Part shown: positions 19,723 to 27,189 of the stretch, piece by piece
How positions within the stretch are numbered: the first letter of the stretch is position 1
Layout: every line of letters begins with the position of its first letter
NCBI RefSeq assembly: GCF_010726645.1
Contig: NZ_AP022563.1
Location: forward strand, 5,332,001 to 5,396,000
DNA from: Mycolicibacterium duvalii
Lineage (GTDB): Bacteria > Actinomycetota > Actinomycetes > Mycobacteriales > Mycobacteriaceae
Length of the DNA stretch: 64,000 nt
Direction of reading: 5' to 3'
Position numbers and translations under genes: made by a program
The notes under the pieces: model-generated
The model's input: only the letters and a program-made list of their open reading frames with translations
Told to the model about the DNA's origin: nothing
Database searches by the model: none

Positions 19723-21006
19723 TCAGGCCGGTGGCAACACCGGGGCCGGGGGAGCCACGGGTGCCGGTGGGTTCGGTGGCACGCCGCCCGGTTCCGGGGT
19801 GGTCAGCGGACGCTGGGTGAGGGCGAGCAGCGCATCCCTCCCCGAGATCTCCTGGGTCTGGATGGCGTGCCAGATCTCCCGCAGGTAGGTCACGTTGGCG
19901 CTCTCGCCCGCCACCTGTGCCGGGTCGATGGTGGTGCCTGGCGGAAGATTCTCGGGGCTGGCCAGGTGCGGCACACCCTCCGGCAGCGGGATGTCACCGG
20001 TGATCGCCTGGTTGGCGACGTCGAACGCGGCGGCCGGCACGTCGACGGCAGCCAGCGGAGCCAGGGGATCCGCGGGGGCCGGGGCGGCTTGCGGCGCCGG
20101 CGGAGGCGGCAAGGCAGGAGCGCCCGGGGCCGGCTGCAGCGGCACATCGCCGGACTGCACGGACCACAGCTGTGGCTGACCGACCGGGGCGGGTCCCTGC
20201 ACGGAGTCCCAGTCGGCGATCGTCACGACGTTCGGATCGGCCGGCGGCGGGGGCAGCGGTGCGTCGAGCGGTGCGGCCGGGGGTGGCGCGAGCGGGTCGA
20301 TCGGTGCCGGTGCCATGTCGGGGGCCGGCGGCGGGGGCAGCGGCGCATCGAGCGGTGCGGCCGGGGGTGGCGCGAGCGGGTCGATCGGTGCCGGTGCCAT
20401 GTCGGGGGCCGGCGGCGGGGGCAGCGGCGCGTCGAGCGGTGCGGCCGGGGGCGGCGCCACCTCGGGCGCGGGCGGCGGCGGGGGCAGCGGCGCGTCGACC
20501 GGCGCCGGGGCGGCCAGCGGGTCGATCGGGGCGGGCGGCGGAGGCGGCGGAGCCAGTAGGTCGGCCGGCGGCGCAGGCAGCGCACCGTCGAGTCCCAGCG
20601 GGTGGACCGGAGCCGGCTCCTCGTCGACGACATTGCGCGGCGTGGCGGCGGAGAGCGGCCCGCCGCACGACGGCCATGCGCCCTTGCCCTGCGAAGCCAG
20701 CACGCGCTCCGCAACGGCGATCTGTTCTTCCTTGGTAGCCAGGTGCGCTGCCGGGGCGAACTCGCCGCCACCGTGGCCGGACCAGGTTCCCGGCGCAAAC
20801 TGCAGGCCGCCGTGGTAGCCGTTGCCGGTGTTGATCGCCCAGTTCCCGCCTGACTCGCAGCGGGCCACCTGATCCCATTCACCGTCGGTGGCCGCGCCGG
20901 CGGTACCGGCCAGGGCCAGGCCGCTGCCGGAGATCACAGCGCCGGTGAAGGCGATCTTGGCGACGTTGACAGACGAAGGGGCGGGCTTGCGATGCCGTCC
21001 ACTCAT
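19723..21006 (-). CDS. rpfA: Resuscitation-promoting factor RpfA
   Basis: A 427-residue secreted muralytic protein. Residues 1-38 form a signal peptide ending AGTAGA. Residues 39-118 are the lysozyme-like Rpf domain: WDQVARCESGGNW with catalytic Glu51, NTGNGYHGGLQF, and the Cys50/Cys114 pair. Residues 125-340 are a Pro/Ala-rich region with nearly exact 28-residue repeats built on APLDAPLPPPPAPDMAPAPID. A short C-terminal region (about 345-427) follows. It cleaves peptidoglycan and helps dormant cells regrow. It is preceded by a ydaO-type riboswitch leader and an upstream CRP site. The start at 21006 follows GAGAGGA, which is itself the 3' edge of the riboswitch. Confidence 0.96.
   Translation of the reverse strand: MSGRHRKPAPSSVNVAKIAFTGAVISGSGLALAGTAGAATDGEWDQVARCESGGNWAINTGNGYHGGLQFAPGTWSGHGGGEFAPAAHLATKEEQIAVAERVLASQGKGAWPSCGGPLSAATPRNVVDEEPAPVHPLGLDGALPAPPADLLAPPPPPPAPIDPLAAPAPVDAPLPPPPPAPEVAPPPAAPLDAPLPPPPAPDMAPAPIDPLAPPPAAPLDAPLPPPPAPDMAPAPIDPLAPPPAAPLDAPLPPPPADPNVVTIADWDSVQGPAPVGQPQLWSVQSGDVPLQPAPGAPALPPPPAPQAAPAPADPLAPLAAVDVPAAAFDVANQAITGDIPLPEGVPHLASPENLPPGTTIDPAQVAGESANVTYLREIWHAIQTQEISGRDALLALTQRPLTTPEPGGVPPNPPAPVAPPAPVLPPA
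20241..20492 (-). repeat. 84-bp tandem repeat in the rpfA Pro/Ala region
   Basis: The motif CCGGCGGCGGGGGCAGCGG recurs at 20241, 20325 and 20409, exactly 84 bases apart. The first two units are nearly identical and the third diverges after about 55 bases. Each unit encodes 28 residues of the linker. Such a repeat could change copy number by slippage and is a likely site of strain variation. Confidence 0.88.
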
Positions 21007-21017
21007 AAGTGCGTGTG

Positions 21018-21214
21018 GTCCTCTCGTTCAGCGCCTGCGAGGTCAGCTGTCGGGTTCGGGCTGGAGAGGTAGCCCGGCCGGCGTCGGGACGCCGGCTTCA
21101 CCCCAAGGAGCCGAAATCGGCTCCGGGTCCCGTGTTTCGGTGGACCGGGTGGGTCCCCCGCCTCCATCCAGGTGTGTCTCGGGGTCCCGCGCACCAACGG
21201 ATGGAGCTTGGCGC
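21018..21214 (-). ncRNA. ydaO-type c-di-AMP riboswitch in the rpfA leader
   Basis: Read on the minus strand, the segment carries the ydaO conserved blocks in order: GCGGGGGACCCA, then TTGGGGTGAA, a perfect GC-rich hairpin (GCCGGCGTC..GACGCCGGC), GGGCTACCTCTCCAGCCCGAA, CCGACAGCTGACCTCGCAGGCG and GAGAGGA. A CTCCATCC/GGATGGAG helix flanks the first block. GAGAGGA lies about 12 bases before the rpfA ATG and may also be its ribosome-binding site, so ligand folding could control translation or early termination. A c-di-AMP riboswitch ahead of rpfA is known in mycobacteria. Confidence 0.9.
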
Positions 21215-21463
21215 GGTAGGTGCGCGGCAGGCCATCGGAATGTGGGGATCGATGGCCCGTTGAAGACGGTAATGGCTTGCCGGGAGCCCGTCATCTTTTG
21301 CTCGGCGCCGTGTCCCGGAACCGGGCAAATACTAAAAAAACTCTAAATACGCAGGACGGATCGTCGTTCCTGCAGGTGCGCGGTGGGTTGATGGCGGCGT
21401 AGCCATTCCGTGATCGTTATGTCATGTGATGTAAATCACGGAATAGATCACGTGATCGAGCCG
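21215..21463. other. Intergenic region upstream of the rpfA riboswitch
   Basis: Between moaD and the riboswitch there is no coding signal. On the minus strand an AT-rich patch (21327-21350) holds TAGTAT (21329-21334) and TATTTA (21344-21349), candidate -10 elements for the long rpfA transcript. A CRP-like palindrome lies further upstream at 21425-21440. Confidence 0.45.
21425..21440. promoter_or_regulatory. CRP (Rv3676-type) site upstream of rpfA
   Basis: TGTGATGTAAATCACG fits the mycobacterial CRP consensus TGTGA-N6-TCACA except the last base. It lies about 420 bp upstream of the rpfA ATG, beyond the riboswitch leader. CRP control of rpfA is established in M. tuberculosis, so a cAMP-CRP role here is likely. 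The transcription start is not known from sequence. Confidence 0.72.
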
Positions 21464-21730
21464 TCAGCCGCCCGCGAACGGAGGCAGAACGTCGACGGTC
21501 TGGCCCGCGGCGAGCTCGGTCGACATCGCCCGAACCGCGACGCCGTCGAGCAGATAGGAGCACCGCCGCAGCACCGTGCCCAACCGTTCGTCGCGTGCGC
21601 TCAACTGAGCGACCAGGTCGGCCATGGTGCTGCCGGAATCCACCTGGACATGCTCGCTCTCGGTGCCGGCTGCCGCGCGGGCTGCGGCGAAGTAGCGCAC
21701 GGTGACCAGGACCGAGACCTCGGACCGCAT
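21464..21730 (-). CDS. moaD: Molybdopterin synthase sulfur carrier MoaD
   Basis: An 88-residue ubiquitin-fold protein ending in PPFAGG. The C-terminal Gly-Gly is adenylated and thiocarboxylated, then donates sulfur within molybdopterin synthase. The ATG at 21730 gives MRSEVSVLVTVRYFAAARAA, the family start; longer forms would run into moaA. It starts two bases after the moaA stop, so it is translated from the moaA mRNA. It matches MoaD2 (Rv0868c) and pairs with MoaE encoded at 19297. Confidence 0.94.
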   Translation of the reverse strand: MRSEVSVLVTVRYFAAARAAAGTESEHVQVDSGSTMADLVAQLSARDERLGTVLRRCSYLLDGVAVRAMSTELAAGQTVDVLPPFAGG

Positions 21731-21732
21731 CG

Positions 21733-22794
21733 TCAACCGCCGATCGCGCTCATGGGCCGAGTGGGCTGGACGAAATCGGGGTCGTTGATCCCGTGTCCCG
21801 CGGCCTTGCTCCACATCGCCTGCCGCCACGCGGCCTCGAGCGCCGCATCGTCGGCGCCGGACCGCAGCAGCGCGCGCAGATCGGTCTCGTCGCGTGCGAA
21901 CAGGCAGTTACGCACCTGTCCGTCAGCGGTGAGCCGGCTGCGGTCACATGATGCGCAGAACGCCTGGGACACCGACGCGATGATGCCGACTCGGCCGAGC
22001 ACCCTCGTGCCCTCGACGACCTGCCACAGCTGGGCGGGCGCCGAGCCCCGCGGCTGCGGATCGGGCTGCAGCGTGAAATGCCGGCGCAGAGCAGTCAGGA
22101 TCTCCGCGGCGTCCAGCACGCGGTCGCGCTGCCACGAATGGCCCGCGTCCAGCGGCATCTGTTCGATGATGCGCAACTGGTAGCCGTGTTCCAGGCAGAA
22201 GCGCAGCAATTCCACGGCGTCCGCGCGTCCGGAGACCGGGTCGAGGACCGCGTTGACCTTCACTGGGTGCAGGCCGGCGTCCTTGGCCGCACGCAACCCG
22301 GCCAGCACGTCATCGAGTCGATCCCGGCGCGTGATGGCCGCGAACCGCGCCGCGTCGACCGTGTCCAACGAGACGTTGATCCGGTCCAGCCCGGCCTCCC
22401 TGAGCGTGGCGGCCCGCCTTGCCAGGCCCACACCGTTGGTGGTCAGCGTGATCTCGGGCCGCGGGCGCAACGCAGCGGTCGCGGCGACCAGTTCCTCGAG
22501 GTGCGGCACCACGAGCGGCTCGCCGCCGGTGAAACGCACACTCGTGATACCCAGCCGGGTGACCGCGAGGCGCAGCAGCCGCATCAGTTCGCCAGCGTGC
22601 AACTTCTGGTCGGACGGCATCCAGTCCAAACCTTCGGCCGGCATGCAGTAGGTACACCGCAGATTGCACAGGTCGGTCAGCGAGACCCGCAGATCGGTGG
22701 CCACCCGGCCGAAGGTGTCGACCAGCGGCCCGTCGGCCGGGGCGGGACCGACCGGTCGGTGTACCGAGGGCACTCCCAGCGAGACGACGGTCAC
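21733..22794 (-). CDS. moaA: GTP 3',8-cyclase MoaA (radical SAM)
   Basis: A 353-residue radical SAM enzyme that makes 3',8-cyclo-7,8-dihydro-GTP, the first molybdenum-cofactor intermediate. The SAM-binding cluster is CNLRCTYC (Cys43, 47, 50). A second 4Fe-4S site uses FCASCDRSRLTADG plus a later Cys (RNCLF). The sequence ends SAIGG; the terminal Gly-Gly is required for MoaA activity. The GTG at 22794 overlaps the stop of the YccF gene (GTGA). An upstream extension would only read through the YccF gene out of frame. It matches MoaA2 (Rv0869c). Confidence 0.95.
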   Translation of the reverse strand: MTVVSLGVPSVHRPVGPAPADGPLVDTFGRVATDLRVSLTDLCNLRCTYCMPAEGLDWMPSDQKLHAGELMRLLRLAVTRLGITSVRFTGGEPLVVPHLEELVAATAALRPRPEITLTTNGVGLARRAATLREAGLDRINVSLDTVDAARFAAITRRDRLDDVLAGLRAAKDAGLHPVKVNAVLDPVSGRADAVELLRFCLEHGYQLRIIEQMPLDAGHSWQRDRVLDAAEILTALRRHFTLQPDPQPRGSAPAQLWQVVEGTRVLGRVGIIASVSQAFCASCDRSRLTADGQVRNCLFARDETDLRALLRSGADDAALEAAWRQAMWSKAAGHGINDPDFVQPTRPMSAIGG

Positions 22795-23207
22795 CTGGCG
22801 GCTCCGAAATATGTATCGGTGGCCGGGTTCGGTTGGTCGACGGGGACGATCTCCTTGCCCAACGGCATCAGCGAGATCGGGACCATCTTCAGGTTCGCCA
22901 GGGCCAGCGGGATCCCGATGATGGTGATCGCCATCGCCACAGCGCTGACGATGTGCCCCAACGCCAGCCAGATGCCGGCGACGATGATCCACACGATGTT
23001 GCCGATCAGCGCCCCGGGGCGGGTGCCGGGCTTGTCGACGATGGTCCTGCCGAACGGCCACAGCGCGTACAACGCAATGCGCAGCGAAGCGAAGCCGAAC
23101 GGGATCGTGATGATCAGGACGAAGCAGATCAGCGCGGCGAGCAGATAGCCCAGAGCCAGCCACAGGCCACCGAAGATCAACCAGATGACATTGAGAATCA
23201 GGCGCAT
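22791..23207 (-). CDS. YccF-family inner-membrane protein (Rv0870c-like)
   Basis: A 138-residue hydrophobic protein with two YccF (DUF307) units: residues 1-60 (NVIWLIFGGLWLALGYLLAA) and 67-120 (NIVWIIVAGIWLALGH). About four membrane segments are predicted. A short polar tail ends TYFGAAR. GGAGGAAG precedes the ATG by a few bases. It is the first gene of a leftward unit with moaA and moaD, then possibly rpfA. Function unknown; its link to molybdenum-cofactor genes is by position only. Confidence 0.88.
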   Translation of the reverse strand: MRLILNVIWLIFGGLWLALGYLLAALICFVLIITIPFGFASLRIALYALWPFGRTIVDKPGTRPGALIGNIVWIIVAGIWLALGHIVSAVAMAITIIGIPLALANLKMVPISLMPLGKEIVPVDQPNPATDTYFGAAR

Positions 23208-23290
23208 AACTCTTCCTCCGGCGGTGCCCGCAGCCTACCGATATAAGGGGGTGCTCGCCGCGCGGGCGTCCGAGTAGGATCTTGCACGAC

Positions 23291-23312
23291 GCGTCCCGGG
23301 AATGCGGGACGC
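23291..23312 (+). promoter_or_regulatory. Terminator-like hairpin in the cspB leader
   Basis: GCGTCCCG (23291-23298) and CGGGACGC (23305-23312) form a perfect 8-bp GC-rich stem with a six-base loop, followed by TTACTTTAT. A second small ACCCG/CGGGT stem lies at 23323-23334. Both sit between a TAGGAT -10-like hexamer (23275-23280) and the cspB GTG at 23374. Since the neighbour on the left is divergent, this is not that operon's terminator. Confidence 0.5.
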
Positions 23313-23373
23313 TTACTTTATGTACCCGTCCGGGTGCGCAGTGTTGACGTCAGACAGACAGCAGGTGAGAGCA

Positions 23374-23784
23374 GTGCCGACCGGCCGGGTGAAGTGGTAC
23401 GACGCGGAGAAGGGCTTCGGGTTCCTCTCGCAGGAGGACGGCGAGGACGTGTATGTGCGGTCCTCGGCGCTGCCCGCCGGCGTCGAAGGCCTCAAGGCCG
23501 GGCAGCGTGTCGAGTTCGGCGTGGCCGCCGGCCGGCGTGGCCCCCAGGCACTCAGCGTCACGTTGATCGACCCCCCGCCGAGCCTGAGCCGCACGCGCCG
23601 GGAAGCCGTGGCCGCGGAGAAGAAGCACACTCCCGACGAGTTGCACGGCATGGTCGAGGACATGATCACGCTGCTCGAGAGTGCGGTACAGCCGGAGCTG
23701 CGCAAGGGTCGCTACCCCGATCGGAAGGTGGCCCGCCGGGTCTCCGAGGTCGTCCGGGCCGTCGCACGCGAACTCGACAGCTGA
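23374..23784 (+). CDS. cspB: Cold-shock domain protein with helical C-terminal extension
   Basis: A 136-residue protein. Residues 1-65 are a cold-shock domain with RNP1-like KGFGFLS and RNP2-like VYVRSSA, which bind single-stranded RNA or DNA. Residues 85-136 form a conserved mycobacterial extension (PDELHGMVEDMITLLES and RKGRYPDRKVARRVSEVV), absent from classic 67-residue Csps. The GTG at 23374 gives MPTGRVKWYD, as in Rv0871, and follows AGGTGAG. A structured leader precedes it. It probably acts as an RNA chaperone; the role of the extension is unknown. Confidence 0.9.
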   Translation: MPTGRVKWYDAEKGFGFLSQEDGEDVYVRSSALPAGVEGLKAGQRVEFGVAAGRRGPQALSVTLIDPPPSLSRTRREAVAAEKKHTPDELHGMVEDMITLLESAVQPELRKGRYPDRKVARRVSEVVRAVARELDS

Positions 23785-23889
23785 CGCAGGCCTTGCGGCG
23801 GGGCCCCGAGCGTCGTTGGTGCTCTCGCCGTCACAACGCTGACAGCACTTTCGCGGGTCGGCGCCGCGTCCCCGGGGTATGAATCGGCC

Positions 23890-24912
23890 ATGAGTTATGT
23901 GGCCGACTCGACCTCGGACGGCGAGTTCAATCGCGACACCGACTACATCACCACCCGGATCACCGCCGATGGACGCGACGGTTACCCGCTGGAGCCGGGC
24001 CGTTATCGGCTCGTCGTGGCGCGGGCCTGCCCGTGGGCCAACCGCGCGATCATCGTGCGGCGGCTGCTCGGCCTCGAGGACGTGCTGTCGATCGGCTTCT
24101 GCGGACCCACCCACGACGAACGCAGCTGGACGTTCGATCTGGATCCCGGCGGCCGCGACCCGGTGCTGGGCATCGAGTATCTGCGCGAGGCGTACAACAC
24201 GCGTATACCGGAGTACCCCAAGGGCGTCACTGTTCCGGCGATCGTCGACATCCCCAGTGGCGCGGTGGTCACCAACGACTTCGCCCAGATCACGTTGGAC
24301 TTGTCGACCGAGTGGACGCGCTACCACCGCGACGGCGCGCCGCAGCTCTACCCCGAACCGCTGCGCGACGAGATCGACGAGGTGGCCCAGCGGATCTACA
24401 CCGAGGTCAACAACGGGGTGTACCGCTGCGGCTTCGCCGGGTCCCAGCGCGCCTACGAGCGGGCCTACGACCGGTTGTTCACCGCGCTGGATTGGCTGTC
24501 CGAGCGCCTGGCCGGGCAGCGCTACCTGGTCGGCGACACCATCACCGAGGCCGACGTCCGGCTGTTCACCACCCTGGCGCGGTTCGACCCCGTCTACCAC
24601 GGTCACTTCAAGACCAATCGCCACAAGCTGGCCGAGATGCCAGTGTTGTGGGCCTATGCCCGAGATCTGTTCCAGACGCCGGGTTTCGGGGACACCATCG
24701 ACTTCGTGCAGATCAAGCAGCACTATTACATCGTCCATTCGGACATCAACCCCACCGGTGTCGTGCCGAAGGGACCGGATCTCTCCGGCTGGCTGACCCC
24801 GCACGGTCGCGAAGGGCTCGGCGGCCGGCCGTTCGGAGACGGCACCCCGCCGGGGCCGACACGCGAGGGCGAGCGCGTGCCCGCCGGGCACTCGGCGGAC
24901 CGGGTTGACTGA
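23890..24912 (+). CDS. Xi-class glutathione S-transferase-like (ECM4/YqjG) reductase
   Basis: A 340-residue protein with an N-terminal thioredoxin-like domain holding the catalytic CPWA motif (Cys47) and a C-terminal all-helical GST domain (YLVGDTITEADVRLFTTLARFD). This is the signature of glutathionyl-hydroquinone reductases. Mycobacteria use mycothiol instead of glutathione, so the actual thiol is probably mycothiol (inference). It occupies the place taken in M. tuberculosis by PE_PGRS15, fadE10 and Rv0874c. It converges on the DUF2771 gene three bases downstream. The tail after about 310 is low-complexity. Confidence 0.88.
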   Translation: MSYVADSTSDGEFNRDTDYITTRITADGRDGYPLEPGRYRLVVARACPWANRAIIVRRLLGLEDVLSIGFCGPTHDERSWTFDLDPGGRDPVLGIEYLREAYNTRIPEYPKGVTVPAIVDIPSGAVVTNDFAQITLDLSTEWTRYHRDGAPQLYPEPLRDEIDEVAQRIYTEVNNGVYRCGFAGSQRAYERAYDRLFTALDWLSERLAGQRYLVGDTITEADVRLFTTLARFDPVYHGHFKTNRHKLAEMPVLWAYARDLFQTPGFGDTIDFVQIKQHYYIVHSDINPTGVVPKGPDLSGWLTPHGREGLGGRPFGDGTPPGPTREGERVPAGHSADRVD

Positions 24913-24915
24913 AAA

Positions 24916-25398
24916 CTAGGGCCAGACCGTGCGCACCGACCATTCGGCGTGCGGTACCGGGAACTCGTTGCCGTCCTCGTCGCGCACCAGCGTCGGCAGA
25001 TGCACCGCCACACCGGTCAACCTCCCGAGGAACGGGTCGACGGTGGGAATGGTCACCGCCAGACGGGTCCCGGGCCGGAACTCTTCGACCAGCGAGTCGT
25101 CCTCGTAGACCCGCAGCAACACCCACGGCGCATCGGCGATCGCCGACGGCAGCGACACCTGCACGGGGTCGGTGCGGTTCACGGGCAACTGCCCCTGCTC
25201 GGCGGGAACGACGCAATCTGTCGGGTTGAGCACCTGGCAGAACCGGTAGGGCCCGACCCGCGTGAGGTTGCCGTGCGAGTACGCCGAGATTTCGGGCAGG
25301 TCGGGGCCGTGGTGACGCGACAGCTGCCAGACCAGCACGGCCGTGGCGACCGAGGCCACCACGGCAACCGCGATCAGCGCGGTGAGGACACGTCTCAC
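24916..25398 (-). CDS. DUF2771 exported or membrane-anchored protein (Rv0875c-like)
   Basis: A 160-residue protein with one N-terminal hydrophobic segment (VLTALIAVAVVASVATAVLVW, residues 4-24) and an extracytoplasmic domain with conserved ISAYSHG, VGPYRFCQVL, the second Cys in PTDCVV, and HAEWSVRTVWP. Two Cys could pair. The GTG at 25398 overlaps the stop of the MFS gene (GTGA), so the two are coupled. An upstream extension in this frame would read through the MFS gene. It matches Rv0875c; function unknown. Confidence 0.85.
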   Translation of the reverse strand: MRRVLTALIAVAVVASVATAVLVWQLSRHHGPDLPEISAYSHGNLTRVGPYRFCQVLNPTDCVVPAEQGQLPVNRTDPVQVSLPSAIADAPWVLLRVYEDDSLVEEFRPGTRLAVTIPTVDPFLGRLTGVAVHLPTLVRDEDGNEFPVPHAEWSVRTVWP

Positions 25399-27119
25399 GG
25401 CCGCGTCACCGCGGCCGGGTCCACCCAGCCGCCTTCCTGCTCGGCGTGCACCGGACGGTTGCCGCCCAGTCCGGGCACCAGGGACTCCCCGCGATAGCTG
25501 AGCACGGTCTGGGCCAGACCGAGAATCAGGATCGCGGTGACGGTGGTGAACCCGGCCCACAGCTCGGTGTAGATCAGCACCCCGGTGGCGCCACCGGCGA
25601 CCCAGGCCAGCTGCAGGAGCGATTCCGATCGGCCGAACGCCGAGGCCCGCGACTCCTCGGGTAGATCGTCCTGCAGCGACGCGTCCAGCGACGCCTTCGC
25701 GATCGCGCTCGCACCGGAGGTGACCAGCGTTGCCGCGGCGGCGACGAGCAGGTCGCCGGTGACTGCGGCGGCCAGCGCCATCGCCGTCACCGCGACGGCG
25801 CAGCGCACGACCATCTGCGCCGGATGGCCCAGTTCCAGCCGTGCTGCGGTGAAGTTGCCGATGAAGTTGCCGACCGCTGCGGCCGCGCCGATCAGCCCGA
25901 GGATGCGCAGTTGCTCCCACCCGGTCGCGTCGTGGGCCTTGGCCACGAACGCCGGATACAGGAACAGAAAGCCGACCATCACCTTGACCGTGCAGTTGCC
26001 CCACAGCGCGGTGATGACGTTGCGCCCCAGGGGCTGGCGGGCCTTGCGAGCGCCCCTGGACGGGGGCTCACGGCGCAGGGCGTCGCTGTGGCCGTCACTG
26101 TGTCCGTGGTAGCTCAGTGTGGCCGGCACCTCACCCTCGGTGACCTCGACCCATTTCGGGATACGCATGGACAGCGCCGCGCCGGCCACCGACACCGCGA
26201 CCACGATGTAGAGCGCCCCCGGCATCTGGAAGAGCTGGAACCCCCACTCGGCGGCGGCGGCCACGCCGCCGCCGATCATGGTGCCGCCGAGCAGCCCGAA
26301 CATGGTCAGTCGCGAGTTGACCCGCACCAGGTCGATGGTCGGGGGCAGGACGCGGGGGGTCACCGCGCTGCGCAGCACCGAGAACGACTTCGACAGCACC
26401 ATCATCCCGAGCGCGCACGGATACAGAACCCAGGACGGGAAGCTGCCGGTCGCGCTGTCGAAGTTGGCGATCAACACCAGCGCCAGCCCCGTGCGGATGA
26501 CGAACGACGCGGCCAGCGCGACCCGCCGACCGTGCTGCAGGCGGTCCAGGGCCGGGCCGATCAGCGGTGCGATGATCGCGAACGGTGCGATGGTGATCAG
26601 CAGATACAGCGCGACCCTGCTCTTGCTCTCCCCGGTGGCCGCCGCGAAGAACAAGGTGTTGGCCAGCGCCACCGCCATCGCCGCGTCGAGGGCGAAGTTG
26701 GCGACCACCGGCCACGTGAGCGCGGTCAGCCCGGACTTGTCGGCGCCGTCGGCGGTGGCGGCCCGGTGCACCAGGCCGTACATTTTCGAGCCCATCTCGC
26801 GGCTGCGCTGGGCCGCCGCCCGCGTCACCGTCACCCGTTCCCCCGAGGACGACCCCGACCAGCCCGGATCGGCGTCGTAGCGCCCGTACCTGCGGTGGTT
26901 GTCGCTGTCGTTCAGCGGTGGCAACCAACGGTTTCCGCTCGCGTTGCGCCCGCCGGCAGAGCTTCGCGAGCCGGGGGCGGCGACCGGGTCACTGGGGTAG
27001 TTGGCCATGCCCGGGTGCTCCCCGGCCGGCGGTCGAGGGGGGTAGTAGCGGGCGCCGTACCCACCTTCCGGGTCGTGCTGGTCACGTCGCTCGGCGCTCA
27101 CGGGTCGATTGTCCCCCAT
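25395..27119 (-). CDS. MFS-type transporter (Rv0876c-like)
   Basis: About 574 residues. Residues 1-110 are a polar, Pro/Arg/Asp-rich cytoplasmic extension, followed by about 12 membrane segments with MFS-like features (PLIGPALDRLQHGRR in the loop 2-3 region). A polar central loop (about 335-375) divides the halves. The ATG at 27119 (MGDNRPVSAERR) is preferred; an upstream ATG at 27161 would add 14 residues. The substrate is unknown. It is divergent from the DUF3027 gene and overlaps DUF2771 downstream. The long charged N-terminus is typical of the mycobacterial orthologues. Confidence 0.85.
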   Translation of the reverse strand: MGDNRPVSAERRDQHDPEGGYGARYYPPRPPAGEHPGMANYPSDPVAAPGSRSSAGGRNASGNRWLPPLNDSDNHRRYGRYDADPGWSGSSSGERVTVTRAAAQRSREMGSKMYGLVHRAATADGADKSGLTALTWPVVANFALDAAMAVALANTLFFAAATGESKSRVALYLLITIAPFAIIAPLIGPALDRLQHGRRVALAASFVIRTGLALVLIANFDSATGSFPSWVLYPCALGMMVLSKSFSVLRSAVTPRVLPPTIDLVRVNSRLTMFGLLGGTMIGGGVAAAAEWGFQLFQMPGALYIVVAVSVAGAALSMRIPKWVEVTEGEVPATLSYHGHSDGHSDALRREPPSRGARKARQPLGRNVITALWGNCTVKVMVGFLFLYPAFVAKAHDATGWEQLRILGLIGAAAAVGNFIGNFTAARLELGHPAQMVVRCAVAVTAMALAAAVTGDLLVAAAATLVTSGASAIAKASLDASLQDDLPEESRASAFGRSESLLQLAWVAGGATGVLIYTELWAGFTTVTAILILGLAQTVLSYRGESLVPGLGGNRPVHAEQEGGWVDPAAVTRP

Positions 27120-27189
27120 CGGCCCGACACTCCGCGCGCAGCCGACCGGTGTGGCTACCACGGGTCGTCTTCGGGCAGTATTGACGACG

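Noticed and set aside
20172..20738. Plus-strand frames opposite the rpfA proline region
   Set aside because: They are Arg/Gly/Ala repeats generated by the 84-bp tandem repeat on the coding strand.
22795..23163. N-terminal extension of MoaA by 123 codons
   Set aside because: The extension lies out of frame over the YccF gene and is His/Arg/Asp-rich. MoaA homologues begin near the GTG at 22794.
25399..26004. N-terminal extension of the DUF2771 protein
   Set aside because: It overlaps the MFS gene in another frame. The GTG at 25398 gives the family N-terminus with its hydrophobic segment.
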